64,000 bases of DNA from Bacteroidales bacterium UBA5281 (GTDB taxonomy: Bacteria > Bacteroidota > Bacteroidia > Bacteroidales > Lentimicrobiaceae), in the NCBI GenBank assembly GCA_002410555.1, contig DHSR01000057.1, forward strand, positions 53,239-117,238. The letters run 5' to 3'. A model generated the notes under the pieces. That model was not told the origin of the DNA. It saw only the letters and a list, made by a program, of their open reading frames with translations, and made no database searches. Made by a program: the position numbers and the translations under genes. Position 1 is the first letter of the stretch, and every line of letters starts with the position of its first letter. Below, one piece after another: positions 55,226 through 64,000 of the stretch.

Positions 55226-56323
55226 ATGACAAAAATTAAGGAAGTATTAAAACACATAGAGTACATAGCTCCGTTGGCCCGGCAGGAGGGTTACGACAAT
55301 TCAGGATTGCATGCCGGCGATCCGGAGATGGAGATTTCAGGTGTTCTCATTACTCTTGACATTACCGAAGCGGTGGTAGATGAAGCCATAATGCAAAATT
55401 GTAATTTAATTATTTCTCATCATCCACTGATATTTAAACCGATAAAAAGCATTACGCCAAAATCTGAACCCGGACGTTGTTTGTTAAAAGCCATCCGGCA
55501 TAATATTGCGTTATATGCGGCTCATACCAACCTTGACAATGTAATGGGCGGGGTAAATTCCATGATAGGTCAGAAGTTGGGCTTAAACAATTTACACATA
55601 TTACAGCCCTTAACAGGAATATTGCAAAAGCTGGTGGTATTTGTACCCCTGGCGCAGGCCGGCAAGGTACGTGAAGCTATGTTTGCTGCCGGTGCCGGCC
55701 AAATCGGACAGTATGATTCATGCAGTTATAACCTGGAAGGCCACGGAACTTTTCGTCCGCTACCCGGTACCACGCCTTTTGTAGGTGAAACCGGCAAGCT
55801 GCACAGCGAACCTGAAATCCGGATTGAAACCATCTGTGAAACACGTCTGCTTCCTGCAGTAATTCAGGCTATGGTCAATGCGCATCCTTATGAAGAGGTG
55901 GCCTGGGATGCCTATCCTTTGACCAACGAGTTTCCGCTGGCAGGTTCGGGTATGGTTGGGTGGTTAAATGCGCCAATGACTGAAAGAGATTTTCTTGCAA
56001 TGGTAAAGGAGATATTTATGGCAGGATGCGTGAAATATTCCCCATTAACGAATCGGGAAATACAAAAAGTAGCCTTTTGCGGGGGATCGGGAAATTTTCT
56101 GATTTCCGCTGCTTTGGCTGCAGAGGCTGATGCGTTTATTACCGGAGAACTTAAATATCACGATTACTTTCTGGCTGAAGGAAAGATTTTGATGATAGAG
56201 GCCGGTCATTATGAAACAGAGCAATACACCAGCCAATTATTGTACGAAATTGTTAAAGAAAAATTTACTACCTTTGCAAGCCGAATTTCCAACATTCGTA
56301 CAAATCCCATCAATTATCTGTAA
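55226..56323 (+). CDS. Nif3-like dinuclear metal-centre protein
   Basis: A 365-residue protein of the Nif3/YbgI/DUF34 family. Metal ligands are in LIISHHPLIF, AAHTNLDNVMGGVN and EAGHYETEQ. A CutA-like inserted domain lies at about residues 130-230, as in the longer bacterial forms. The family hexamerises around a dimetal site. A GTP cyclohydrolase-like annotation is common but the biological role is unsettled. It precedes the zinc-ribbon gene by 24 bases, a pairing seen in many bacteria. Confidence 0.9.
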   Translation: MTKIKEVLKHIEYIAPLARQEGYDNSGLHAGDPEMEISGVLITLDITEAVVDEAIMQNCNLIISHHPLIFKPIKSITPKSEPGRCLLKAIRHNIALYAAHTNLDNVMGGVNSMIGQKLGLNNLHILQPLTGILQKLVVFVPLAQAGKVREAMFAAGAGQIGQYDSCSYNLEGHGTFRPLPGTTPFVGETGKLHSEPEIRIETICETRLLPAVIQAMVNAHPYEEVAWDAYPLTNEFPLAGSGMVGWLNAPMTERDFLAMVKEIFMAGCVKYSPLTNREIQKVAFCGGSGNFLISAALAAEADAFITGELKYHDYFLAEGKILMIEAGHYETEQYTSQLLYEIVKEKFTTFASRISNIRTNPINYL

Positions 56324-56347
56324 ATCAAAAATATAGCAAGGAAAAAT

Positions 56348-57211
56348 ATGGCAAAAGCAAAGTCTAAAGTTAAGGCTTCCAGCGAAGACGAAAGCGTTAA
56401 AACCCAGGATTCAGAAACAACAGGCCGGATTGCCGCCCATGTTTCCCTCTCATCTGCTGAGGCTGAAGAAACCGAAATCTCAATAGAAAAGAAACTCATC
56501 GCGCTGTATAGTCTTCAGCAGATTGATTCTCAAATCGATAAAATTAAAATAATCCGTGGAGAACTTCCTTTGGAAGTAGAAGACCTCGAAGATGAGATTA
56601 TTGGTCTACAGACGCGTATCGACAATTACATTCAGGAGATTCAGTCGCTCAATGTTTCAATAAAAGAAAAACAAAATCAGATTACCGACAGCCTGTCGCA
56701 GATCAAAAGGTATGAAGAGCAGCAAAACAACGTGCGTAACAACCGCGAGTATGATTCACTTACCAAAGAAATAGAATTTCAAAATCTTGAAATTGCATTG
56801 GCAGAGAAACGAATCAAAGAATTTTCTCATCTGCTGAGCCTGAAAAATGAAGAAGTAAGTGCTGCCCAGAAAATTATGGATGAGCGCAAAAATGATCTGG
56901 AAATAAAGAAAGCTGAACTCTCTGACATCGTTAGCGAAACCGAAAAAGAAGAGGTGTCGTTACAAAAAAAATCAAAGGAATTTCAGCGGATGATCGAAGA
57001 CAGATTGATTACAGCCTATACACGTATCCGGGAAAATGCCCGCAATGGTCTGGCCGTTGTAAGTGTTGAACGCGATGCCTGTGGGGGGTGTTTTAGTTCC
57101 ATTCCTCCTCAACGTCAGCTCGATATACGTATGCATAAAAAAATTATTGTGTGTGAATATTGTGGGCGTATATTGGTAGACCATGGGCTTGCTGCAAGTG
57201 TAACGCTATAA
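56348..57211 (+). CDS. Coiled-coil protein with C4 zinc ribbon
   Basis: A 287-residue protein. A charged N-terminal 45 residues precede a long antiparallel coiled coil (about residues 50-230, heptads rich in E, K, Q and L). The C-terminal zinc ribbon uses RDACGGCFSSIP and IIVCEYCGRIL, two Cys-x2-Cys knuckles. It belongs to the C4-type zinc-ribbon family (zf-RING_7), often linked to Nif3 genes. It may bind nucleic acid or act as a scaffold. Function not established. Confidence 0.85.
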   Translation: MAKAKSKVKASSEDESVKTQDSETTGRIAAHVSLSSAEAEETEISIEKKLIALYSLQQIDSQIDKIKIIRGELPLEVEDLEDEIIGLQTRIDNYIQEIQSLNVSIKEKQNQITDSLSQIKRYEEQQNNVRNNREYDSLTKEIEFQNLEIALAEKRIKEFSHLLSLKNEEVSAAQKIMDERKNDLEIKKAELSDIVSETEKEEVSLQKKSKEFQRMIEDRLITAYTRIRENARNGLAVVSVERDACGGCFSSIPPQRQLDIRMHKKIIVCEYCGRILVDHGLAASVTL

Positions 57212-57231
57212 TCGTTCGCTGTAAACATAAG

Positions 57232-57262
57232 AATAGGGGAGGTAGTTGCCTCCCCTATTTTT
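57232..57262 (+). terminator. Intrinsic terminator after the zinc-ribbon gene
   Basis: A perfect 11-bp stem, AATAGGGGAGG (57232-57242) with CCTCCCCTATT (57249-57259), six-base loop, then a T-run to 57262. It ends 11 bases before the next ATG. Confidence 0.85.
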
Positions 57263-57273
57263 AAAACAAAATT

Positions 57274-58779
57274 ATGAAATCCTATATTGCAGGTTTATTG
57301 TTGCTTTGTGGAGTCGTTCAGGCAAATGCACAGTTGCACTACAATATGGATACCAATTGCCGGAGGGCATACCAGGAAATCCTGAACCTGAAATTTAAAA
57401 GTGCCGCTACATTGCTTGCTTCAGAGGCTGCCCTCGATCCCTCAAATTTACTTGTACCTTACCTGAAGCATTACATGCTTTTTCTCGAAAATGTAATTTC
57501 GGGTAATAAAGCTCTTTTTGACAAATCTGCCCCCGCACATACTGAATTAATGGACCTGGTTGCTTCCGGCCCTAAAAACTCACCATGGCACCTTTACTGC
57601 CGGGCACAAATGTCGTTGCAATGGGCGCTGGTGCGTATCCGGGAGGGTAATTATGCAAGTGCTGCCCTTGACTTTAACCGGGCTTATCGCCTGCTGACCG
57701 AAAATAATGTTAAATATCCCGGTTTTATGCCCAATCAGACCGGTTTGGCTTTGATGCAGATTTTAATAGGTTCTATACCTGAGAACTATCAGTGGGTTAC
57801 CCGTTTATTTTCATTGAAGGGTGCTGTAAATGAAGGTATATCCAGGCTTCAGCAGGTATCATCTACTACTGACGATATTTTTCTGCAACAGGAAAGCCTG
57901 TTTTTATTAACTTTTACCACTTTTAATCTGGGCGATAATGAGATGCATACGCGATTTCTCGAATCTATCCTTAAATCACCTTCAGTGGAAACGCTCGTGG
58001 TACAAAGCCCATTGCTTATCTATGCTTCGGTAGTTTTTGCCATGCACAACGGACAAAATGATCGTGCCATTGATTTATTGCTTGAGCGTCCGCAGGGCAG
58101 CGATTATTATCCTTTCCATTATCTGGACTATCTTACCGGAGTGGCTAAATTAAACCGCCTTGATCAGGATGCCACCGTGTGGTTTTTACGTTACCTTTTG
58201 AATTATGAAGGAGAAGCCTTTATAAAATCGGCTTATCAGCGGCTCGCCTGGGCCGCAATGATTGAGGGAGATGATGAAAAATTTTCCGGATATATGGCCC
58301 GTGTAAAATTGCGTGGTAACACCCAACTGGAAAGCGACCAAAGGGCCCAACAGCAGGCTGTTTCGGGTCTGGTGCCCAATACCAGGCTACTCAAAGCTAC
58401 CTTGCTGTTTGATGGAGGCTATTATGCGCGGGCAATGTCAGAGCTTAAAAAAATACAACCGGAAGAAATTCATATTGAACGCGAAAAAATAGAATTTACT
58501 TACCGCAAAGCACGAATTTATCATGAATGGGGTAATCCGGGAAAGGCCATTCCGGCATATCAGCTCACCCTGGATCAGGGACAAAAATATCCCTGGTATT
58601 TTGCGGCCAATTCGGCCCTCAATCTGGGTCTTATCTTTGAAAATCAGAAAAAATTCGCTGAAGCGGAAAAGTATTACCGGCGGTGTCTTGACTTAAATTA
58701 TACAGAATATAAAACCAGCATCAGTCAAAAAGCAAAGGCAGGACTAAACCGGGTACGCAACTCGACAAAAAATAACTAA
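57274..58779 (+). CDS. Exported TPR protein
   Basis: A 501-residue protein. The signal peptide ends in VQANAQLH (about residue 20). The rest is helical with tetratricopeptide-like repeats, clearest near the C-terminus (GKAIPAYQLTLDQG and FAEAEKYYRRCLDLNYTEY). No enzyme motif. Such proteins are periplasmic or outer-membrane-attached scaffolds in Bacteroidota. The gene has a terminator before it and one after it. Confidence 0.8.
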   Translation: MKSYIAGLLLLCGVVQANAQLHYNMDTNCRRAYQEILNLKFKSAATLLASEAALDPSNLLVPYLKHYMLFLENVISGNKALFDKSAPAHTELMDLVASGPKNSPWHLYCRAQMSLQWALVRIREGNYASAALDFNRAYRLLTENNVKYPGFMPNQTGLALMQILIGSIPENYQWVTRLFSLKGAVNEGISRLQQVSSTTDDIFLQQESLFLLTFTTFNLGDNEMHTRFLESILKSPSVETLVVQSPLLIYASVVFAMHNGQNDRAIDLLLERPQGSDYYPFHYLDYLTGVAKLNRLDQDATVWFLRYLLNYEGEAFIKSAYQRLAWAAMIEGDDEKFSGYMARVKLRGNTQLESDQRAQQQAVSGLVPNTRLLKATLLFDGGYYARAMSELKKIQPEEIHIEREKIEFTYRKARIYHEWGNPGKAIPAYQLTLDQGQKYPWYFAANSALNLGLIFENQKKFAEAEKYYRRCLDLNYTEYKTSISQKAKAGLNRVRNSTKNN

Positions 58780-58820
58780 TCACATCAACTGTTTCCTTTT
58801 GAGCACTTCCACGACAAAAA

Positions 58821-58842
58821 AAGCCGGACAATGCCGGCTTTT
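58821..58842. terminator. Bidirectional terminator between convergent genes
   Basis: Stem AAGCCGG (58821-58827) with CCGGCTT (58834-58840), A-run before and T-run after. It serves the TPR gene and the porin gene. Confidence 0.8.
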
Positions 58843-58864
58843 ATTCTACGTGAATTAAATAAGC

Positions 58865-60304
58865 TTAATATCTGAACCCGAGAGTAAGTAAAAATGAATT
58901 GTTGGTGGTAGTTGTATAGGCCGGATTAACCAATCCGCTATACATGTAATACTCATCATCGTAGTAGGAGTGAACCCAGGCCAGATCAACATAAAAATTT
59001 TGCTCACGAACACCAAGTCCAAAAGAGTAACTTGTCAATGCTGAGTTTACACCAGATTTATAAGGGTTATCCTGAAAAGCATAACCTCCTCTAAAGCTCA
59101 GTGCACCATACCGCCATTCGGTACCCAGGCGCATGTTGTGTGTTTTTTGAAACTGATCGCGGATGGATTCATTTTCGCTGTAGAAGTCATATTCACGTGA
59201 ACGCAAACGCGCGGTCTGATAATCAACAAATTCATAATCGGCGCTGATGATGCCTGATTTGCCAATCACAAACCCCAGACTGCCTATAGCCCGGAAGGGG
59301 GTATTTAACTCATATTCAAAATAACCATCTGCACTTTCGGTGGCCGAATAACCATTTTCGAAACCCGAAGTAAGGGATGAAGAATAGGTGTCGGACATTG
59401 AACTGTAGAAGGTGGGGGTATGTATGGCACCACCAAGTCTGAGCCAGTTGGTGGCACGAACAATCATACCAAACTTAAAGTTGATGCCGGTTCCGGTGGT
59501 TTCGAGGTTGTCTATCCGCTTTAAGTTCTTAAAAACAGTTCCTTCACCTTCAAGTTTCGATTCGGCATACGTAGCTACTTCTTCATACCTGATGAAGGGA
59601 ACGCCCAACGTTGCTCCTATATATAACCTGTCATTATAATTACCTCCGAAAGTGAAAATCATCTCATTCATTGATCCTTTGCTTTCAATGGTTTTCCGTT
59701 GGTTTACACCACCATACGGCAGGTCGACACCATAAGTCCATGTGGCTGAATCAACCACAAACAGTAAGTCGGTGCTGTAAGCCAGATAAGTATCGAACCT
59801 ACCCAGTGCATTGGGTGATTTTCCGTTGGCCATTCCGGGATAGGAGGATAAATATGAGGATGCATTATTATCGCTGCTCAATTGCACCCGGTTATTGAAA
59901 TTGGCAATCCGGTTTAGACCGAATCCAAACTGCATATTTTTCCAGGGTGAATTTGGATTTTTTAGTCCTGGGTTGTTGGTCATTACAATTCCGACATTTC
60001 CCAGGTTAAAATTGTAACGGGAATCTTCTCTGAAATTTCCGTTTAACTGGCTTTCAGTGGTGGTTGTGCTGAATGAAGGCGTAATGCTGAACTCGGAGCT
60101 TCGGTATAAGCCGATGCCTCCCGGGTTTACACTTAGCGCGCTGAAGTCGGAACCCAATGCGCCAAAAGCACCTCCCATGGCCACAAATCGGGCGGTTCCG
60201 CTGGGGTTGAGCCGGGAGTAACGCAAAGCATCGAGTTGATTTTGAGCAAAGGTGCCGCCTGCAAACATCCCAAGTAAAGTCAGGGTTAAACAAATCTTTT
60301 TCAT
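58865..60304 (-). CDS. OmpP1/FadL-family outer-membrane protein
   Basis: A 479-residue protein. The signal peptide ends in GGTFAQNQ (about residue 21). The mature N-terminus carries the OmpP1 pattern GTARFVAMGGAFGALGSD and SVNPGGIGLYRSSEF. Alternating beta-strands run to the C-terminal aromatic residue (LLTLGFRY), as in outer-membrane barrels. Relatives import hydrophobic molecules. The substrate here is unknown. It lies 36 bases after the lipoprotein gene on the same strand. Confidence 0.88.
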   Translation of the reverse strand: MKKICLTLTLLGMFAGGTFAQNQLDALRYSRLNPSGTARFVAMGGAFGALGSDFSALSVNPGGIGLYRSSEFSITPSFSTTTTESQLNGNFREDSRYNFNLGNVGIVMTNNPGLKNPNSPWKNMQFGFGLNRIANFNNRVQLSSDNNASSYLSSYPGMANGKSPNALGRFDTYLAYSTDLLFVVDSATWTYGVDLPYGGVNQRKTIESKGSMNEMIFTFGGNYNDRLYIGATLGVPFIRYEEVATYAESKLEGEGTVFKNLKRIDNLETTGTGINFKFGMIVRATNWLRLGGAIHTPTFYSSMSDTYSSSLTSGFENGYSATESADGYFEYELNTPFRAIGSLGFVIGKSGIISADYEFVDYQTARLRSREYDFYSENESIRDQFQKTHNMRLGTEWRYGALSFRGGYAFQDNPYKSGVNSALTSYSFGLGVREQNFYVDLAWVHSYYDDEYYMYSGLVNPAYTTTTNNSFLLTLGFRY

Positions 60305-60340
60305 AACAGTAAAATTAGTTTTTTGAGTTCAGTAAATGAT

Positions 60341-62074
60341 TTACCTGTGACGGCCGCTACCTGATGATGAACGTCCACTGCCTGATGAACCCGAAGATCC
60401 TGAGGATCCTGATGACCTGGATGACCCTGAGGATGAGGGCGCAGAATAACTCCTTCCGGACGATGATGAGCCTGAAGGACTGGAATAACTGCCCGATGAG
60501 GATGAACGTGAGGGAGCAGTATATGTTCTCCGGCTTTCATTCGATCGTGACGGTGCCTGATAATTAGAGTTCTGGCGCTGCTGTTGTGGCCGGGCTTCAT
60601 AACTATTTGAACGCGATGGAGCACTGTAACGCTGATTATTCTGGTTGTTTGGCTGGGTGTTTACTCCGCTTTCGCGAATATTTCTGTACCTCGGACTTAC
60701 ATATTCGTTGCTTCTCTTTGGTTTATTGTATTCAGGTGCACTATATGATTGAGGAGTCCGGGTTTGAGCAGGCTTTTGATACTGCTGTTGGCGTTGTGGA
60801 GCCGTATATCGTTGAGTGGGAGCCTGCTGGCGCTGAGGGCTCTGGTAACGTTGTGAGTTATTTGGTTCGCTCCGCTGGCTACCCGGACTTACATTGCGGC
60901 TACCGGGATCGGTAGTGGTTCCCCTGTTTTCGGGTTGCACGCTGCGGCCCGGAGTTACGGTAGATTTTTGACGGGTGCCCGGTTCAGGCGTTACGGTTCC
61001 CCGGCTGCTGCCCGGTTGCTCGGTTCGGCCAGGAGTTACGGTAGATTTTTGACGGGTGCCCGGTTCAGGCGTTACGGTTCCCCGGCTGCTGCCTGGTTGT
61101 TCGGTTCGGCCAGGAGTTACGGTACCTGTGCTGCGTCCACTCGTACCAGGTGCTACAGTGCCACGGTTGACAGGCTGTTCAGTTCGGCCAGAAGTTACGG
61201 TACCGGTTCTTCCTGAGCCCGTGGGTGTCCTTGGACTTTCTATGCGGCCGCTGCGGACGGCATTTTCATAATGCTGTCCAAATGAGCTTCCGCGGCCACT
61301 TCCGGAGCCTACACTGGCTGAAGACCCGCGATGGCCGTAGTAATATGAGTTGTTGTCGAAACTGTTGTAGTAATAGTAGCCTCCGCCACCTGCATAGTAT
61401 CCATCGTAGAAGCCATTCCAGTAACCATGATTATATCCTGAATAGTAACCACCATATCCATATCCAAAGCCATGATAAGGATAACCCCATCCGCCATAGG
61501 GGTAATCCCAATAGCTATAACGATAGCGCGGATAATAGCCCATACCGAAACCTATTCCCGAATAACCGGGATACCACCAGTTGTATCCAAGGTAAATGCT
61601 GGTTCCCCAGCTATAAGGGTTGTAATCATACCAGTAAAGATTGGTGTAATACGGGGAGTAGTAACTGTTAAAGTAATAATTGGAGTGGAACCGGCGGATG
61701 CGGGATGCATAAGCATAATCGTAGTAATCGTCGGTGTTGTAGTAGTTATTGGTTACGTAGGTTGTACCGTTTGGATCACTGTAACTTTCGCTGGTCGAAT
61801 AGTTGTACTCACCATCCTGATAGGATTCTTCCTGGGGTATGCTTTCCTGATCATAATAATACTGCTGATCAGTCTCCTGAGTATAGCGATTGTTGTCATT
61901 ATTGGTAGTGTAGTGCTCAGTTTTAACGGTACTTTGAGCTACTGCCGGAGATTGCACCGCAGCATCGGAAGGCGAGTAATAAACATCGTCGTAGGTGGTG
62001 CGGGCCTGATATTGCGTGTTGCATGCCGTTAAAAATAAGGCGGTTGCTGCAATAAAGCTGATAAAAGTTTTCAT
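60341..62074 (-). CDS. Tyr/Gly/Ser-rich repetitive lipoprotein
   Basis: A 577-residue protein. A lipobox (ALFLTACNTQ) gives an acylated Cys at about residue 18. Residues 30-130 are Tyr/Gln/Asp-rich, 130-260 are Tyr/Gly/Trp-rich (YGYGGYYSGYNHGYWNG), 260-400 are built from a GTVTPGRTEQP-type repeat, and 400-577 are Gln/Pro/Arg- then Ser/Gly-rich (SSGSSGSSGSGRSSSG). No folded domain is evident. It is probably a surface or periplasmic structural protein. It is co-transcribed with the porin gene downstream. DNA repeats within it make copy-number change likely. Confidence 0.75.
   Translation of the reverse strand: MKTFISFIAATALFLTACNTQYQARTTYDDVYYSPSDAAVQSPAVAQSTVKTEHYTTNNDNNRYTQETDQQYYYDQESIPQEESYQDGEYNYSTSESYSDPNGTTYVTNNYYNTDDYYDYAYASRIRRFHSNYYFNSYYSPYYTNLYWYDYNPYSWGTSIYLGYNWWYPGYSGIGFGMGYYPRYRYSYWDYPYGGWGYPYHGFGYGYGGYYSGYNHGYWNGFYDGYYAGGGGYYYYNSFDNNSYYYGHRGSSASVGSGSGRGSSFGQHYENAVRSGRIESPRTPTGSGRTGTVTSGRTEQPVNRGTVAPGTSGRSTGTVTPGRTEQPGSSRGTVTPEPGTRQKSTVTPGRTEQPGSSRGTVTPEPGTRQKSTVTPGRSVQPENRGTTTDPGSRNVSPGSQRSEPNNSQRYQSPQRQQAPTQRYTAPQRQQQYQKPAQTRTPQSYSAPEYNKPKRSNEYVSPRYRNIRESGVNTQPNNQNNQRYSAPSRSNSYEARPQQQRQNSNYQAPSRSNESRRTYTAPSRSSSSGSYSSPSGSSSSGRSYSAPSSSGSSRSSGSSGSSGSSGSGRSSSGSGRHR
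60951..61112. repeat. Two tandem 81-bp units inside the lipoprotein gene
   Basis: Units at 60951-61031 and 61032-61112 are nearly identical and in frame, each encoding 27 residues. A related shorter unit follows from 61113. Confidence 0.85.
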
Positions 62075-62148
62075 TTGTTGGTCCTCCCTTTTAATTTTGC
62101 AGTTCCAAATGCCAGGTGGATTTGGTGTGTTGGCTGCGTTTATTTTGT

Positions 62149-62156
62149 TAATTTTG
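62149..62156 (+). promoter_or_regulatory. Putative -7 box for proS
   Basis: TAATTTTG matches TAnnTTTG, 73 bases before the ATG at 62230. Confidence 0.45.
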
Positions 62157-62229
62157 TGCCCGCTTTCGCGGTTGAGTTGTTGTTAAATCAACCGTTTTAA
62201 AACAAATACTATACCACAATACACAAAAC

Positions 62230-63705
62230 ATGGCTAAAGATTTTCCTACCCGGGCTGAAAACTATTCTCAATGGTATAATGATCTGGTAATCAAGGCCGA
62301 TATGGCCGAAAATTCCGCAGTGAGGGGCTGCATGGTGATCAAACCTTATGGCTATGCCATTTGGGAAAAAATGCAGGCGGCACTCGACAAAATGTTTAAG
62401 GACACCGGCCATATGAACGCTTACTTTCCATTATTCATACCAAAGTCATTTTTTAGTCGCGAAGCAAGCCACGTGGAAGGCTTTGCCAAGGAGTGTGCCG
62501 TCGTAACGCATTACCGCCTGAAGAATGATCCCAGCGGCGGGGGAGTGATTGTAGACGAAACAGCAAAACTGGAAGAAGAGCTTATCGTACGTCCTACCTC
62601 CGAAACCATTATCTGGGATACCTACCGCAACTGGATACAATCATACCGTGATCTGCCATTGCTTATCAATCAGTGGGCCAATGTAGTACGGTGGGAAATG
62701 CGCACCCGGCTATTTTTACGCACGGCTGAATTTCTTTGGCAGGAAGGTCATACGGCTCATGCCACTTCGGAAGAAGCCATAGCAGAAACCGAACAGATGC
62801 TTAATGTTTACGCTGACTTTGTTGAGAATTTTATGGCGGTACCGGTACTCAAAGGCACCAAATCACCCAACGAACGTTTTGCCGGTGCCATTGAAACATA
62901 CTGCATAGAGACCCTTATGCAGGATGGCAAAGCGCTGCAGGCCGGAACGTCCCATTTTCTGGGACAGAATTTTGCCAAAGCTTTCGAGGTTCAATTTCTT
63001 AGCAAGGAAAACAAGCTTGAATATGTATGGGCTACTTCATGGGGCGTTTCTACGCGCTTAATCGGGGCGCTGATTATGGCACATTCTGATGACAATGGGT
63101 TGGTGTTGCCTCCAAAACTGGCTCCCACCCAGGTGGTTATTGTACCCATTTACAGAAATGCGGAGCAATTGGCCTCCATCACTGAAAAAGTAGATGAAAT
63201 TGTTAAAAATCTGAAAGCCAAAGGCATATCTGTTAAATATGACGACCGGGATACCTACAAACCCGGCTGGAAATTCAATGAATATGAATTTAAAGGGGTA
63301 CCGGTACGGTTGGTCATTGGGCCACGTGACCTGGAAAACGGCACCGTTGAAGTTTCCCGCCGCGACACCCTGGAAAAAGCTACCTATCAGCTTGCCGATA
63401 TCGAAAATAAGGTTGAGCATCTACTCGACAGTATCCAAAAGAACCTCTTCCAGCGTGCGCTTGATTTTAGAGACAACCTCACCACCAAAGCTGATACCTG
63501 GGAAGAATTTGTTGATTTACTGGATAATAAGGGCGGATTTGTACTGGCTCACTGGGACGGAACTCCTGAAACCGAACAGGAAATCAAAGAGAAAACCAAA
63601 GCTACCATCCGTTGCATTCCACTGGATGCCAAACCCGAGGCAGGTAAATGTATTTTAACCGGCAAGTCTTCGGATAAGAGGGTAGTTTTTGCAAGAGCGT
63701 ATTAG
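62230..63705 (+). CDS. proS: Prolyl-tRNA synthetase, archaeal/eukaryotic type
   Basis: A 491-residue class II synthetase. Motif 2 and 3 regions are present ([20 protein letters not shown] with EGHTAHA, and [20 protein letters not shown]). The N-terminal [14 protein letters not shown] and [15 protein letters not shown] fit the archaeal-type ProRS, with no inserted editing domain between motifs 2 and 3. The C-terminal anticodon-binding domain ([11 protein letters not shown]) ends with a zinc-domain-like tail (IRCIPLD, GKCILTG, ARAY). This type is normal in Bacteroidota. Confidence 0.96.
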   Translation: MAKDFPTRAENYSQWYNDLVIKADMAENSAVRGCMVIKPYGYAIWEKMQAALDKMFKDTGHMNAYFPLFIPKSFFSREASHVEGFAKECAVVTHYRLKNDPSGGGVIVDETAKLEEELIVRPTSETIIWDTYRNWIQSYRDLPLLINQWANVVRWEMRTRLFLRTAEFLWQEGHTAHATSEEAIAETEQMLNVYADFVENFMAVPVLKGTKSPNERFAGAIETYCIETLMQDGKALQAGTSHFLGQNFAKAFEVQFLSKENKLEYVWATSWGVSTRLIGALIMAHSDDNGLVLPPKLAPTQVVIVPIYRNAEQLASITEKVDEIVKNLKAKGISVKYDDRDTYKPGWKFNEYEFKGVPVRLVIGPRDLENGTVEVSRRDTLEKATYQLADIENKVEHLLDSIQKNLFQRALDFRDNLTTKADTWEEFVDLLDNKGGFVLAHWDGTPETEQEIKEKTKATIRCIPLDAKPEAGKCILTGKSSDKRVVFARAY

Positions 63706-63720
63706 GAGTCGGAGCGACAT

Positions 63721-63753
63721 GCCCTGACAGGGTTTGTCTCACCCTGTGAGGGC
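63721..63753. repeat. Palindromic intergenic repeat, copy 1
   Basis: GCCCTGACAGGGT and ACCCTGTGAGGGC form a 13-bp inverted repeat with one mismatch. It could act as a terminator-like hairpin after proS. CCCTGACAGGGT-type repeats are common in Bacteroidota. Confidence 0.65.
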
Positions 63754-63833
63754 TGAAATTGGAATGGAGACGAAGATTCAAGGCATCGCAGGGACCAGGA
63801 GAAATGGAAAAGGGGAGATGAAGTAAAGGGAAT

Positions 63834-63867
63834 GCCCTGACAGCGTTTTTTTTCACCCTGTCGTGGC
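63834..63867. repeat. Palindromic intergenic repeat, copy 2
   Basis: A diverged copy of the element at 63721: GCCCTGACAGCGT, T-run, ACCCTGTCGTGGC. Ten of 13 positions pair. Confidence 0.55.
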
Positions 63868-63933
63868 CTGGAAGTGAAAGTATGATAAGGGAGGGTACAA
63901 GGAGACAAGGGGACGGGGAGACGGGGGGAGAAT

Positions 63934-64000
63934 CTCTAACTTCTTACTTCTTACTTCTAACCTCTAACCTCTAACCTCTAGCCTCTAGCCTCTAGCCTCT
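63934..64000. repeat. Tandem heptamer array at the window edge
   Basis: About 9.6 units of 7 bp in blocks: CTCTAAC, TTCTTAC (x2), TTCTAAC, CTCTAAC (x2), CTCTAGC (x3), then a partial unit. It runs off the window. A purine-rich GGGGAGAC-like stretch (about 63899-63930) precedes it. Confidence 0.85.

Noticed and set aside
61472..62032. Plus-strand frame of 186 codons opposite the lipoprotein gene
   Set aside because: It is a by-product of the low-complexity Tyr/Gly codons on the other strand.
63934..64000. CRISPR array
   Set aside because: The repeats are 7-bp direct tandem units with no spacers and no cas genes in the window.

Overview
The window is chromosomal DNA of a free-living or commensal member of the Bacteroidota, most likely order Bacteroidales/Marinilabiliales or a close relative. 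Evidence: three secreted proteins with type IX secretion (T9SS) C-terminal domains, Bacteroidota-type -7 promoter boxes (TAnnTTTG) in front of several genes, few recognisable Shine-Dalgarno sites, an archaeal/eukaryotic-type prolyl-tRNA synthetase, and lipid A genes that show a Gram-negative envelope. I see no rRNA, tRNA, CRISPR array, prophage or intact insertion sequence.

Layout. 1-784 is the 3'-truncated start of a LytTR-type membrane regulator. 785-1506 is a repeat-bearing gap with a symmetric palindromic element. 7021-1507 (minus) is a tight five-gene operon: a sugar kinase fused to a RapZ C-terminal domain, a 44-residue zinc ribbon missed by length cut-offs, a small conserved protein, a MurU-like nucleotidyltransferase and an AddB-like nuclease. 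7158-12929 (plus) holds two tandem GH130 proteins, the second without the catalytic aspartate, and a GT4 glycosyltransferase with a helical C-terminal domain. 13052-21713 has a ferritin-like protein, a membrane HExxH protein in operon with a giant alpha-2-macroglobulin lipoprotein, and an M20 dipeptidase.

21939-36874 carries three T9SS cargo proteins, GAPDH, a decayed BsuBI/PstI-type restriction endonuclease and an S9 peptidase. 37227-43969 has IMP dehydrogenase, three SurA/parvulin-type periplasmic folding factors and a MoxR ATPase. 44051-48197 is an adaptor/MacB-like permease/TolC export operon with no ATPase gene. It is followed by an inactivated alkB. 48818-54892 (minus) is a run of housekeeping genes: HD protein, membrane protein, Ppx/GppA, LpxH, a thioredoxin-like lipoprotein without CxxC, purine nucleoside phosphorylase and LpxK. 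55226-58779 has a Nif3-like protein, a coiled-coil zinc-ribbon protein and a TPR protein. 58865-62074 (minus) has an OmpP1/FadL-type porin and a Tyr/Gly/Ser-rich lipoprotein. proS ends the gene content, and the last 300 bases are intergenic repeats.

The best candidates for something not well described are the kinase-RapZ fusion operon (amino-sugar salvage tied to a GlcN6P-sensor-like domain), the active/inactive GH130 pair with its glycosyltransferase, and the alpha-2-macroglobulin paired with a membrane HExxH protein in place of the usual PbpC.
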